Shown piece after piece: positions 42,494 to 52,606 of a stretch of 64,000 nt of DNA. Positions within the stretch are counted from its first letter, which is position 1, and each line of letters begins with the position of its first letter. Origin of the DNA: Saccharina japonica (taxonomy: Eukaryota > Sar > Phaeophyceae > Laminariales > Laminariaceae). A model generated the notes under the pieces. The model ran no database searches. It was given only the letters and a program-made list of their open reading frames with translations, and was not told the origin of the DNA. The position numbers and the translations under genes were made by a program. Location: assembly GCA_008828725.1 (NCBI GenBank), contig MEHQ01001845.1:180298-244297 (forward strand), read 5' to 3'.

Positions 42494-42630
42494 CTTGGCG
42501 TTGCATTCGGCAGGACTAGCCTAAAACGGTGAAAGTGTTTTTTACTCGTGCTCGGTTTCTTTTTTTTAGCCGTTAATTGTTCGCGTTTTCTGAGTGAGAG
42601 AACAGCATTGCTCCGCTCGACTCCGCCCCG

Positions 42631-43968
42631 ATGTCGTCTCAAGAAAGTGGAGGATCTGCTCCCCTTCGCGGCAGCCCAGACCAGGACCCTGAACCTCAGG
42701 GCCCCTTGCTGAGCCACCGTCTACGATGCGCCGATGAAGGTGAAGCGCCAAGTACATCAGATCAACCTGTGGACTGGAGATTGGACGACGGGGCTGCTGC
42801 AAGCTCGCCTGGACAACATGCCTCCAAGCCACGAGCTCTTGCTCCTTGCCCTCTGGGGATGCAAGTAGAGCCCTTCACTCCAACGGATCCGTCCACAAGA
42901 CAGGCCTCTGAGCTGCGATCCCCTTGCCCACCGGGAAAGCAAGGAGAGACCCTCATGCCCTCCGCCATGGCTCCTTCTTGTTCAGCGGAGGACGTTCTGC
43001 CTCTCAAGACCTCCAGAGCCTCGTAGCCTCTCGATGACGCTCGGCCTGCTTCGAGGAGCGAGCCTTCTCTCCGACAACCGGCCGGTTTGGGCCATCTGCC
43101 TCGACACGATCTGCGCCAGCCCACCTCCGCCTCTGGCTCTACGATACCTGCCGAGCAGTATTCGAGCAGACTGCGCCACCTACTTCCAGCTCTACCTGGC
43201 TCGGGGAAAGACACGGGGCTGGCTGTTGCGGGCATCACTGGTACTCGTACGAGCCTCGAAAGCACAAACGCGGCTCCAGATTTTTTTCCCGCGCCAAGCC
43301 TCGAAGATGGTACCCTGGATTTCAGTATGGACGCTGCATCTCTCGCAGTCGACGCTGATGAGATTTTTAGCACAGCCACTGCCGTTCGTGAGCGAGTTCC
43401 TTTTAATAGTGATTTCAGTACCGAACGCGTACAAGGCCAAGCGGCCGTTGCTGTTTGTGCAGGAACAGAGGCGGGAAACATAACTCCTCCTCCTCTGACC
43501 CCAGCTCGTATCCCCAGTGCCCGCAGTGCCCGCCGAACGGCACGGGAGGCGTCGAACGCAGCTGTACAAGCTCGTACTGCTCAACTTACTGCGCCGAACT
43601 CTGCTGTACACCGTTCTGCCTCACTCCCTACTGCTACCCTTGCTGTACCGGCCGCTGCTGCACACACATCGGACGAACGTTATGCTGCAAAAAGTTTTAC
43701 TGCGTCGACCGCTGCTGCACACACATCGGACGAACGTTATGCTGCAAATGTTTTTACTGCGTCGACCGCTGCTGCACACACATCGGACGAACGTTATGCT
43801 GCCAATTGTTTTATTGCGTCGACCGCTGCTGCACACACATCGGACGAACGTTATGCTGCAAATTGTTTTACTGCGTCGACCGCTGCTGCACTCACATCGG
43901 ACGAACGCTATACTGCACAAATTTTTCCTGCACGGACCACAAGGCTCTCGAGAGCATTGGCAAGGTAG
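42631..43968 (+). pseudogene. gypsy element 2 gag-like frame, one stop
   Basis: One reading frame from ATG 42631 to 43968, interrupted only by a TAG at 43024. The N-terminal part is proline/serine-rich without a recognised fold. The C-terminal part is a 19-residue repeat (AAAHTSDERYAAN-type) coded by the 57-bp tandem array. No CCHC knuckle. Called gag-like from position after the LTR; the frame may be a remnant. Confidence 0.4.
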
Positions 43969-44882
43969 GAGCCCACAACCCTCGCGTACAGCGATGGCTT
44001 GAGTTCCTCACCGCGTTCGACTTCATACTCATGTACCGCAAAGGCAGCGCCAACGGAAATGCTGACTTTTTGTCCCGCTTGCCGGAACCAGCCACGGAAC
44101 ACGATCGGAGTGGGTCTTGCAGCCTCACCCCTGCCGAGGACGATGACATCTTCCTCATCCGAGCCTGCGAGCTCGTCACCGGCTCTTCACCAACCCCTGG
44201 CGTCGGCTTGGGTGGGCTGGTGCCCGAGCCCCATAGTGGGGTTTTGGGTGGGCTACCCTTCACCTCCTCCGATTTTCGCGATTTTCGCACACACGGGCCA
44301 CGTATGAGGATTGACGACCTCTCTGCTCCTTCGGGGAGATTCGTTGCTCGTGTATGTGCTTCCGTCGCCACCGTCGATAGTCGTCCGGCCCGTGGGGAAC
44401 TTTCACCGGCCGCCAACACCGATTTCGCTTCGGTTTTTGCCGTACCCTTAGAGGGCGGCACGGGCTCTGCAAAAGCCCTCGCTGAGGTGACAACGTTCGC
44501 CCAGCATGCTGCTCTCCCGACGAGCACTCTACAGGGAGCTGATTCCGCCGCGATCACAGATCCGGCCGCGTCCGCCCCTCCGCCGTCCGACAAACCGGCG
44601 CCTCTGACGGTTTTGCCGCCCTCGGGCCGCATTTCCACCAGGACGCGTCGAAGAACAGCCGCTGCCACGGGCGCTGCACCGCCTGCTGTTGACTATGGTT
44701 TTGGGCCCGGCGGGGCCCCTCAACCAGTTGCCCGGCGGGCTACCCCCCCGCCGCGAGCCCCTCGGCCACAACCGCCTTCGGCCGTCATCACGGCCCCCGC
44801 TCCGGCCGCCTCGCCTGTCCCGACGGTACCCATTCCGTCCGACCGCGACTGCGCCGAGCCTGAAGGGACTCCTCTTTTATGA
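43455..44882 (+). pseudogene. Cys-rich repeat fused to gypsy RNase H C-terminus
   Basis: A 475-codon frame. Residues ~25-160 are cysteine-rich, including five 19-residue repeats of CCTHIGRTLCCKLFYCVD type. They join directly to the RNase H/connection end (CTDHKALESIGKVGAHNPRV, then LMYRKGSANGNADFLSRLP), with the final catalytic-region DFLSRL motif. A proline/alanine-rich linker follows to a single TGA at 44880. The next ORF (integrase) is in the same frame. The usual RNase H start and RT are missing, so the join is a deletion scar. Confidence 0.6.
43654..43938 (+). repeat. 57-bp tandem repeat, five units
   Basis: Units start at 43654, 43711, 43768, 43825 and 43882, exactly 57 bp apart (19 codons), with core CACACATCGGACGAACGTTA. 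All three plus frames and one minus frame stay open. The exact multiple of three is compatible with selection on a protein or with chance. Confidence 0.95.
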
Positions 44883-44924
44883 CTTCCGACGCCCGCTGGT
44901 ATACCGTCCGTCGCAGAGACGGAC

Positions 44925-47180
44925 TTGGGTGTCCTCAGTGCAGCGGCCGAACTACGGTTCGGTGATTCCGCAGCGCGCTATTCGCAAGCTGACTGGGCCC
45001 GGGAGCAACAGGCCGAGCCCGCGTGCCACGCCGCCATACGCTACATCATTCTCGGCCGGCCGGACGCCTTGCCAGCCGACTTTTTGTCCTGCTTTCCCTC
45101 ACACCAACGCCTTTCCTTCTCGGAGGTGCAAGAGCTGGCTGGCAAAGGACAACTTCACACAACCGACGACGGGCTTGTCCTTCTTGTTCGACGGCCGACT
45201 CCACCCTTAGCGCCTGACGCCACGCGCTCCGTGGGCCGAGCAGCCTGCTTGTTGAACGACGAGCCCCTGCGCATTTACGTACCACTGCTCATGCGCCCCT
45301 GGGTCATGCAGACCTGTCATTCCACAGCTTCCTGCCACTTGGGGACCGCGCGCACCCTGCGAATGCTCGAACGATTCTACTGGTGGATCGGTATGAACAT
45401 CTGCACCAGGTGGTGGCTACGCCACTGCTTGAAGTGCCAAGCACGCAAAACCTCGCGGCTGACGGTCCGATGGCCCGTCATATCGATGCCCCTGCCTGAA
45501 GGGCCCGGCATCGCTGTCAGCGTCGACTACTTCGGCCCCCTTCCGACCACGCCCCGAGGCAACACTTACATCTTGCTCTTCACTGAACGCTTCAGTCGGC
45601 CCGCCGACATGTTCGCCGTCACCGCCGCCGAATTCACCGCTGAGGGCACGGCCAACATCCTCATCAACGAGTATATCCCCCTCTGGGGATGCCCCCGCAG
45701 CATACTCTCGGACAACGGCCTCCAGTTCTGCTCGAAGCTTTCGCACGTCGTCTATCAGCTTCTCGGAGTTCGAAAAATCGCCACAAGCTCCTACCACCCT
45801 AACGGCATTGGTGGGGTGGAACGTGTGAACCACACGATGGCGCAGATATTGGCGATGGTCGTCAACGAGCTCCAGAACAACTGGGATGAACAACTCCCCC
45901 ACGTCGAATTTGCGTACAACAATTCGGTCAGCCCCGCCACGGGTTTGGCTCCCAACGAGGTCCACATGGGTCGGCTCCCTCGACTTCCTCTCACGATTTT
46001 TGAGCGCGCAGGCGTCGCCGGCCACCAGAGTTTGGCCCGCGACCACCTCGCGTACTGTGACTTGGCGACGGACCGCCAGCAACGCGTGTACGACATCGTT
46101 CGCGAACACCACGATCTCACGGTTGCTCGCGTGAACCGGCGCAACTCCGCCCTCTCCGACGCCTTGCGTCCGGTCCCCAAATTCGTCACTGGCGGCTGGG
46201 CGTGGGTGTACAATACGGCAGCCACCATTCGTCAGGGGGCCAAGACAGACACAGACGCCAAGGTCCTCAAGGCCAAGCTGTCGCTGAACTGGACGGGGCC
46301 CTACAAAGTCCTTGCAGTCGGACCTTGCTCCTCCGCGGACACCCCAGACAAATCCCCTCTCGGGGCTAAGCTCCTATATCTGGACCTGCCCTCCGACATG
46401 CCCGGCGCTGATGCTCGCAAGCGCGTGTCTGTACAGCGCTGCAAGCCCTGTGCAAACCCCCACGACCACGGAGACATGCCGAAGTATTTGCCTGCGGGGT
46501 TGACGCAATACGTCCTCAACAACTTCTCCAAGAAATCCCCCCCTTACCACGTCACCGAGGACGACGTTTCCACTCCTCTCCAACGTCTCGAAGTGGAGAA
46601 AATTACGGGACACCAGTCGGTTTGGGGCAGGGGTGGTGTCATCGCGGTGATGTACGAGACGCACTGGACGGGACTGTCTCGCCCGTCTTGGGAACGGGAA
46701 ATGGATCTCCGACTCTCTCGCCGGGAAATTTTGCGATACTGGGCCGGCACCCCAAACCAGCACCGCCAAACCAACCGCCTGTACCGTCGAATGAGGATTG
46801 GCGCTGCCCAACGGGAGCTTTCTCGGAATAACGGCGAACGGTTCCTGGCCCCCGGCTATGGTTGTGTACCGCACGCCGAATGGCTTCGCCGGTACAGTGT
46901 CACCGTGCTCCCCAACGGGGCCCACTTCTGGTACAAGGGCGACGACGGTCTGTGGTGGCTGGGGAAAATCGGCGCGACTACACCAACGGACGGAGTTTAC
47001 TTCGTTCGATTTTTGGATGACCCAGGACCGATCAAGCTTCCTCTTTCTCCGGCGCGCTACACGACTTCAACAGGAGCTGTACGGGGTTCTTGGTGTCTAC
47101 AAGTACATTTAGCTAGCGCGTTTACGCGGGGGGTCCAGCGTAACGTCGATGAATCACGAGGCGCAGCAGTGGACAGCTGA
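44925..47180 (+). CDS. gypsy integrase with chromodomain and Tudor/SH3-like tail
   Basis: 751 codons from the first ATG after the TGA at 44880; the frame is open back to 44883, so the start is uncertain. A zinc-binding region lies near residues 120-165 (CHSTASCHLG to HCLKCQ). The catalytic triad is D201 (SVDYFG), D263 (SDNGLQF) and E299 (GGVERVNHT), an exact DX35E. Residues ~555-605 are a chromodomain (YETHWTGLSRPSWEREMDL). Residues ~655-725 (HFWYKGDDGLWWLGKI, VYFVRFLDDPGPIKLPL) resemble a Tudor/SH3-like barrel. Integrase inserts element DNA; chromatin-reading tails can target it. The frame is intact although the upstream RT is gone. Confidence 0.88.
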   Translation: MGVLSAAAELRFGDSAARYSQADWAREQQAEPACHAAIRYIILGRPDALPADFLSCFPSHQRLSFSEVQELAGKGQLHTTDDGLVLLVRRPTPPLAPDATRSVGRAACLLNDEPLRIYVPLLMRPWVMQTCHSTASCHLGTARTLRMLERFYWWIGMNICTRWWLRHCLKCQARKTSRLTVRWPVISMPLPEGPGIAVSVDYFGPLPTTPRGNTYILLFTERFSRPADMFAVTAAEFTAEGTANILINEYIPLWGCPRSILSDNGLQFCSKLSHVVYQLLGVRKIATSSYHPNGIGGVERVNHTMAQILAMVVNELQNNWDEQLPHVEFAYNNSVSPATGLAPNEVHMGRLPRLPLTIFERAGVAGHQSLARDHLAYCDLATDRQQRVYDIVREHHDLTVARVNRRNSALSDALRPVPKFVTGGWAWVYNTAATIRQGAKTDTDAKVLKAKLSLNWTGPYKVLAVGPCSSADTPDKSPLGAKLLYLDLPSDMPGADARKRVSVQRCKPCANPHDHGDMPKYLPAGLTQYVLNNFSKKSPPYHVTEDDVSTPLQRLEVEKITGHQSVWGRGGVIAVMYETHWTGLSRPSWEREMDLRLSRREILRYWAGTPNQHRQTNRLYRRMRIGAAQRELSRNNGERFLAPGYGCVPHAEWLRRYSVTVLPNGAHFWYKGDDGLWWLGKIGATTPTDGVYFVRFLDDPGPIKLPLSPARYTTSTGAVRGSWCLQVHLASAFTRGVQRNVDESRGAAVDS

Positions 47181-47748
47181 ATTTTTCGCGTCGCCGCTGC
47201 GCTCGATTCTTTTCTCATGTTGTTTCAGGGGATTGGGGCGGAACCTCTTTGTAGTTTGTATTTGCGACGTTTTCCGAGTTTTCGGTTCGGACTGTTTTTC
47301 TTCTCAGTATCGCCTCCCACTTTCTGATATTTTTTCTGGGGCGGTTTTGGGGGTAGTTTTAGCGTAATTCGTCCCGCCGACCCCCCCCGCTCAATGCCGG
47401 GGCGGGTCTGGATAATCGAGCCACTAACTTGGGGCTCAGGACGCGCTTTCTGAATGTTTTGGGCCGGGTTTCGGGGAAGTTTTTAAGTGTCTAGTTTTCC
47501 AGTGTTATCAGTTCTACCGAGCCCCGCTCTCGAGCCGGGAGGGCAGTTCATGTACAATGACTGCAGGATTTCGGTTCCAACGTTTCTTCTTTTTTGACGT
47601 TCCTTGCTCGGCTTCGTAGCCTTGCCGTTCAGAGGTGTGGGAGTGGGTTTTGAGGAGCCGCATCTTCGACTCATGTTTTAGTTCGTGGAATCGGGGTTTC
47701 CACGAATTTCTCATATTTCTGCATATACGGCTCATCAGGGTGGGCTAG
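47181..47748 (+). other. gypsy element 2 3' untranslated region
   Basis: Runs from the integrase stop to the 3' LTR. It ends CATCAGGGTGGGCTAG; the purine-rich AGGGTGGG is a possible polypurine tract. No ORF supported. Confidence 0.5.
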
Positions 47749-48031
47749 TGTTATGGTACTGCTGGCATGATGTGGAAACGTTTGGTAAATACCTGGTATC
47801 AGGTATAAGAATCGTATTGGTAGTACTTGGAAGGCGGTATCTTAGGTGGGAACCAGGGATGGTTCCCGATGGCTTTGTGCCATCTCGTCTTCTCAGTCGT
47901 TCATCACGCGAAAACGGAATAAACCTGCTCTTCTTCTATCTCTACGCAAACAACACACGTGAGTACCAACGAGTACCCGTTCCATAGGCTGACCTGGCTA
48001 GGGATACCCTGTCCTCTTATACCTAGCTTCA
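47749..48031 (+). repeat. gypsy element 2, 3' LTR (~283 bp)
   Basis: Matches 42203-42493. Differences include GGGGATGG/AGGGATGG, an 8-base length change around 47886 and a deletion near the end. Divergence is far greater than in the copia LTRs, so this element is older. Confidence 0.88.
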
Positions 48032-48036
48032 CTACA

Positions 48037-48901
48037 GAAGCACTTCCTAGTGGGATCAAGGTACGCGCGTAGACCCAAACCAACCCCCAACCCTAACCCT
48101 AACACCTATTTCTTGACGCCTTGTTGCCTCGTTGCTTCCTTTCCGATACCGTATGCCCCCCGCCGACAAGTTTGTTTCAATTGTATCGTACGTATTGATA
48201 TTTTATTTTTCGTTATTTGAAGAGAATATGTCGTGTACGGCACCAAGTAGAAATATATTAGCGCCCCCTTACGTGTAATACGTCGGCTATATATACGTAT
48301 GTATCAATAGGACGTTTGTACATGATATGATACCATTTATTCAAGTAAAAAGGTTGTTGCTGTTGCTGTTGCTGTTGCTGTTGTTGTTGTTGTTGTGGTT
48401 GTTGTTGTAGTTGTTAGTGTTGTTCTATATAGGTACATTTGATAATACCAGTATTATAATTTGAGATTTTGTCGTTGTTGCGGTTGTTGTTGTTGTTTTT
48501 GTTTTTGTTTTTGTTCTTTTTGATGTGTTGTTGTTGTTGTTGTCGTGTTATTTGTTTAGCGCATTTTAAGATGTTGTTGTTTATATTATTATCACCTGAA
48601 GAAACATTAATCTGGATAGTGGTAAATATGATCAAATTGTGCAAAACATATATTTATGAAATACTTCGTACTTATGTATATTAATATTAATTTTATTATT
48701 TAATAAAGCACAATTACATCTAACAAATATACGTGTTCGTACAACGTATCAAAAACTCTTAAAGAACAGTATTAAATACAAGGTTGCCGCTGGACAACCG
48801 CCCGATCAATGGATCCAAACCCAAGAACCTTGGTACTTTGGTTGTGGCTGATAGTGCGGCGTTAGAAGCACGCCTACTCACCACAAACTACATGTGTAGA
48901 A
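48037..48901 (+). repeat. segmental duplication C, copy 2 (left part)
   Basis: Copy of 9277-10111 with TTAGGG-type repeat (about 48085-48104), TTG tract and tRNA-like phrase. Nearly all differences are one-base insertions, e.g. GACGCCTTGTTGCC against GACGCTTGTGCC. The block begins only about five bases after the gypsy 3' LTR. Confidence 0.9.
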
Positions 48902-48902
48902 T

Positions 48903-49237
48903 CAGGGGCGTCCGAAAAGTATTTTTGTCGACACCTAACTATCTAAAATGGTCAGAATGGAAAAACAACCGGAGCACTGTCTGTGATCCCTGGACGATTT
49001 AGCACAAAACAAGTTTTTTAAGTTTTTTTTGAAATTTTCCAAAAACCAATCACTTGGTTTTAAAGACCCCTCCCTCCGAGGTTCAGGGGGGGGTCTTTAA
49101 AACCAAGTGATTGGGTTTTGGAAAAATTCAGAAAAAAAAAACTCGTTTTGTTCTAAACCGTGCAGCGATCACAGTGCTCCGATTGTTTTTCCATTCTGAC
49201 CATTTTAGATAGTTACGTGTCGAAAAAATACTTTTCG
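48903..49237. mobile_element. MITE copy 2, hAT-like
   Basis: CAGGGGCGTCCGAAAAGTA at the left and the complement of the right end CAAGGGCGTCCCGAAAAGTA. GTAGAAT flanks both sides. It pairs internally around TTTTAAAGACCCC at about 49070. Equivalent to 10112-10441. Confidence 0.75.
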
Positions 49238-49352
49238 GGACGCCCTTGGTAGAATTGGAATAATATGTAGATGATTGTGATTACGATTCCTTTCAATTCA
49301 TCTCATAGTTACACATTGTGTGTACTATACATGATAGAAATGCTTTCTACAG

Positions 49353-50432
49353 CAGGGTTCGAATTAGTTGGTGAAACGTGCGCAGTTGCACCAAATTTCT
49401 GAAATATCAGCTTTTGCGCACCACAAAAAGCAGTAGATGTGCGGCTTTCCGCACATCTCTTTTAGGCCCCCGCACACTTTTTGGCCGCAGGCCAAAAATT
49501 GTGCGGGTCCATTTCGCCGTAGGCGAAAAAACTTTTGGGGCCTATTTTCGCCGCAGGCGAAAAATTTTTGGGTCTGTTTTCGCCGCAGGCGAAAATGTTT
49601 TTAGGCCTTTTTCTTGTGATTTATTCGACAATTTCTGCCGAATTTGTTGGTGGCTTTCTTTTTTGAGGGGACTGAGTTCAAATTTATGACGGTTTTGTAT
49701 GTCCGTGGATGAAACAAGGCTTGAAATGGTCGCAAAAGAGAGGAACACGCGTTTGTGGTTTCAACCTTGGTATCTATGTACGTATCTACGATATATGTAT
49801 ATTTATACGTACAGGAAACAAGGCGTTGACCTGACAAAGCGGCTCGACATCCTTCGTGAAGCGGACGTTTTTTTTTACGATGCCCTTGCAAGGCGCAAGT
49901 ACTAAACACTGGAACGAACGAGAAATATATTTCGTTTTGGGTGGATGATAGCGTTGTTTTTCTATTTTTTTATATAGTTGTATAGCAGTTGTATCAGCAC
50001 GCTGTTGTATAGCATGTGAGATGGCGAAGGCGAGTTTGCAGGGTGCTAGCTGAAAATTGCGGTGATAAGGGGGCGAATAAATTGATTTCAACATGTTGAT
50101 GATTCCTCAGAGTTGACCTGCGCGCTGACATCCATTGCAGTTATGTGGAGCAGGTTCTGTCTATGCTTGTCTGTGTTATTTGCAAGACGAGCGAATGAGA
50201 CGCACATTTTGAGTACATTTACGCACATACGTCCAAAATTTTCGCCGGCGGCCCTCCGGGGGCCCTCCGGGGGCCCTCCGGGGGCCCTCCCGGGGGGCCC
50301 TCCGGGGGCCCTCCCGGGGGCCCCTGCGGGGAGCGCACCTCGCCTCCGGCTCGGTGTGCGCTACGCGCACATCCAAATATGCCCGATGTGCGCTACGCGC
50401 ACATGTTGCTGGAGCACTAATTCGAACCCTTG
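49353..50432. mobile_element. hairpin-rich non-autonomous element, full length
   Basis: Starts CAGGGTTCGAATTAGTTGG and ends with the inverted form (CACTAATTCGAACCC). It contains TTTTCGCCGCAGGCGAAAA-type hairpins (49480-49595), a CCCTCCGGGGG tandem array (50250-50325) and GTGCGCTACGCGCAC hairpins (50356-50402). No domain-bearing ORF. No target duplication found. Related copies: 10549-11413 and, inverted, 52607-53222. Confidence 0.65.
50250..50330 (+). repeat. 13-bp GGGGGCCCTCC tandem array
   Basis: Six or so units of GGCCCTCCGGGGG type, each itself nearly palindromic. The inverted relative is at 52712-52820 with more units. Confidence 0.9.
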
Positions 50433-50709
50433 GTAACACCACTAGACGGGGAGGGAGCACGCCGCAGTGGGGAGGCAGTAGAAGCATGCTGGTAGAGAGC
50501 ATTAACACTGCCGTGCGAGTAGTGGTATGTAGTGGTTGATCAATGAATCCAAACCAAGACATTGGTAGTGGCTGCCAGTGGGCGTTAGACGGACGCCTAC
50601 TTGCTGACGAGTAGAGGATGGATGTGATTACGCATTTCCTTCACCACTCTCATGGTAAACACCAGACAGGGTAGCAGCACACCGCAGTGGGGAGGCGGTA
50701 GAGGCATGC

Positions 50710-50710
<1 letters not shown>

Positions 50711-50803
<93 letters not shown>
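50711..50803 (+). repeat. (AGT)n microsatellite
   Basis: About 31 triplets, continuing as imperfect GTA/GGTA units to 50840. It gives poly-T, poly-L or poly-V ORFs that are not genes. Preceded by the same tRNA-like phrase (50537-50605) that precedes the GTA tract at 5007. Confidence 0.95.
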
Positions 50804-50808
<5 letters not shown>

Positions 50809-50984
50809 TAGGAGTAGTAGTGGTAGTGGTAGTGGTAGTAATATATATACTAGGGAATAAGAGGCCCTCCCGCCCCCACAGCGGTAGGGCAATTAAAGCA
50901 AGTAGTAATGGAGATGATAAAGGCTCAAATAAAAAATAATATGTACGAATAAATAGGAAACAAATTGACTGCGAATATTCCACA

Positions 50985-51670
50985 GATGCTCCGAGTACCT
51001 TGGAGTAAAGTAAGGAGTATTGGAGATGAAATACTTCAGGTACTTCGTCTACTCGGAGTATTTCGGGGTTCGATACTCCGGGATACTGCTCGTATTCGGA
51101 GTATTTCGGGCATGAACACTCTCGATACTGCTTGTACTCGGAGTANTTCGGGGTCCGATACTGCGGGTACTCCTTTTACTCCCGAGTATTTGGGGCTTCA
51201 GTACTGATCATACTCCAAGTACTCTGAGTATTCAGGCCGCCAGTACTCTAATACTCTTAAGTACTCGGAGTACGAAATGTACTCGATACTCGGAGTAGAC
51301 TCGGAGTGTGAAGTACGTAAGGAGCATTTTGCATCATTTTAAAGACTCGGCCGTCATTCCTCCCAGGTTCTGGGAGCATGCGACTGGCGTTTATAGCATT
51401 TCAAAATTCACAGATTTGCTCCCATTACCTCGGAGTATAATTAGAGTATTTTCGAGAAAAAACATATTTTAGGTACTTTGTGTACTCGCAGTATTTCGGT
51501 GTCCAATACTCTCGATATTCGGGAGTACTCCGAGTAATTTAGATGTTTTTACTCCAGTACTGCTTGTACTCGAGGATAAGTACTGCTCATACTCCCAGTA
51601 CCCGGAGTATTTGGGCCTTCAGTACTGCTCATACTTCAAGTACTCCGAGTATTTAGGCCATCAGTACTCT
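50985..51670. repeat. palindromic TACTCCGAGTA-type satellite
   Basis: The phrase GTACTCGGAGTA and variants (TACTCCGAGTA, ATACTCCGGG, CTCGGAGTATTTCGGGG) recur dozens of times over ~680 bp. Most units are self-complementary over 10-12 bp. One unresolved base at 51146. No coding sense. Confidence 0.85.
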
Positions 51671-52606
51671 AATACGTACCAGTACGTACGTATGATAGAA
51701 ATAAATACGTACAGCTGCAGCAGCCTTTTTCGTACGTACGTATATACAACAGGCACATTTTATGTACGTACGTACGTGCGTGCACAGACAGCATGATGAC
51801 AGCATGACGCAGGCTCATGAGAATGCCACATGAGCATGTCACCTGAGCATCGCTGAACGTGATGTATCGACGAAGAGCTATGATTGTGTCTCGCGGCACC
51901 TACGAGCTACTCGTAGCCTGGTATATGTGATACCTGGTATCATATCATTGCGCCGCATTCGACAAAATGGTCTATTTCTTGCCATCCCTTGGAGAGTGAT
52001 CGAGATTTGTTGCAAAACCAAAACCAGCAAACACAACCACCACCACCAACAGCAGCGACACGTTTCTGCCGCTACTGGTGCTCAGCTGGTGGTGGTGGTG
52101 GTGGTGGTGGCGGCGGCGGTGCTTGACTTGAGGACAGTTGTTGGTGCTCTCTGGTACCTGCTACCTGGTACCTGTTATGCGGTGGAATACGATACGAGTA
52201 GGCGACCAAAGCGAGGATGGACGATATACAATCTACCGCACTGCTGCAATACTCGTACGTAGAGCAGCCGCGAATCGCTGTGGCCATGGCGACAAGCACG
52301 GCGCACGTGCGAGTTGTACTACAGTATGCCAGCCTGCGACGTAAGAAGACGGTGCCGGGCATGCCGGCGTAGGGAGAAGCGTGTGCTTTGAATGTGTGGG
52401 AGAAAAAAATGGATGTTTTTTTTGTTTGCTTTTGCTCCATTCTAAGTTGCTATGATAAAGTGGGCATCAAAGATCACTTGATTAAAGTATTGTTTTTTGG
52501 GCATCAGACGAACTATATATAATAGATAGATATAGTACAACCAGTATACGTACGACGTACTCGTAGCAGTAATAATGTGATGTACACGTACGACGTGTAT
52601 ACGTAT

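Larger units (their letters stand above)
42203..48031 (+). mobile_element. gypsy element 2, RT-less, chromodomain integrase
   Basis: Paired LTRs enclose 5.25 kb with gag-like coding, a 57-bp tandem repeat, the last part of RNase H, integrase, chromodomain and a Tudor/SH3-like tail. Protease, reverse transcriptase and most of RNase H are absent. No matching target duplication was found (GTGAG left, CTACA right), so the flanks may have been rearranged; its right edge coincides with the start of segmental duplication C copy 2. Confidence 0.85.

Noticed and set aside
42762..43481. 239-codon minus-strand ORF
   Set aside because: Antisense shadow of the gag-like region of gypsy element 2.
43621..43920. 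CRISPR-like array of five regular repeats
   Set aside because: Period is 57 bp with no unique spacers, and it lies inside a retrotransposon reading frame; an ordinary tandem repeat.
45417..46112. 231-codon minus-strand ORF
   Set aside because: Antisense shadow of the integrase gene; the plus strand has the catalytic motifs.
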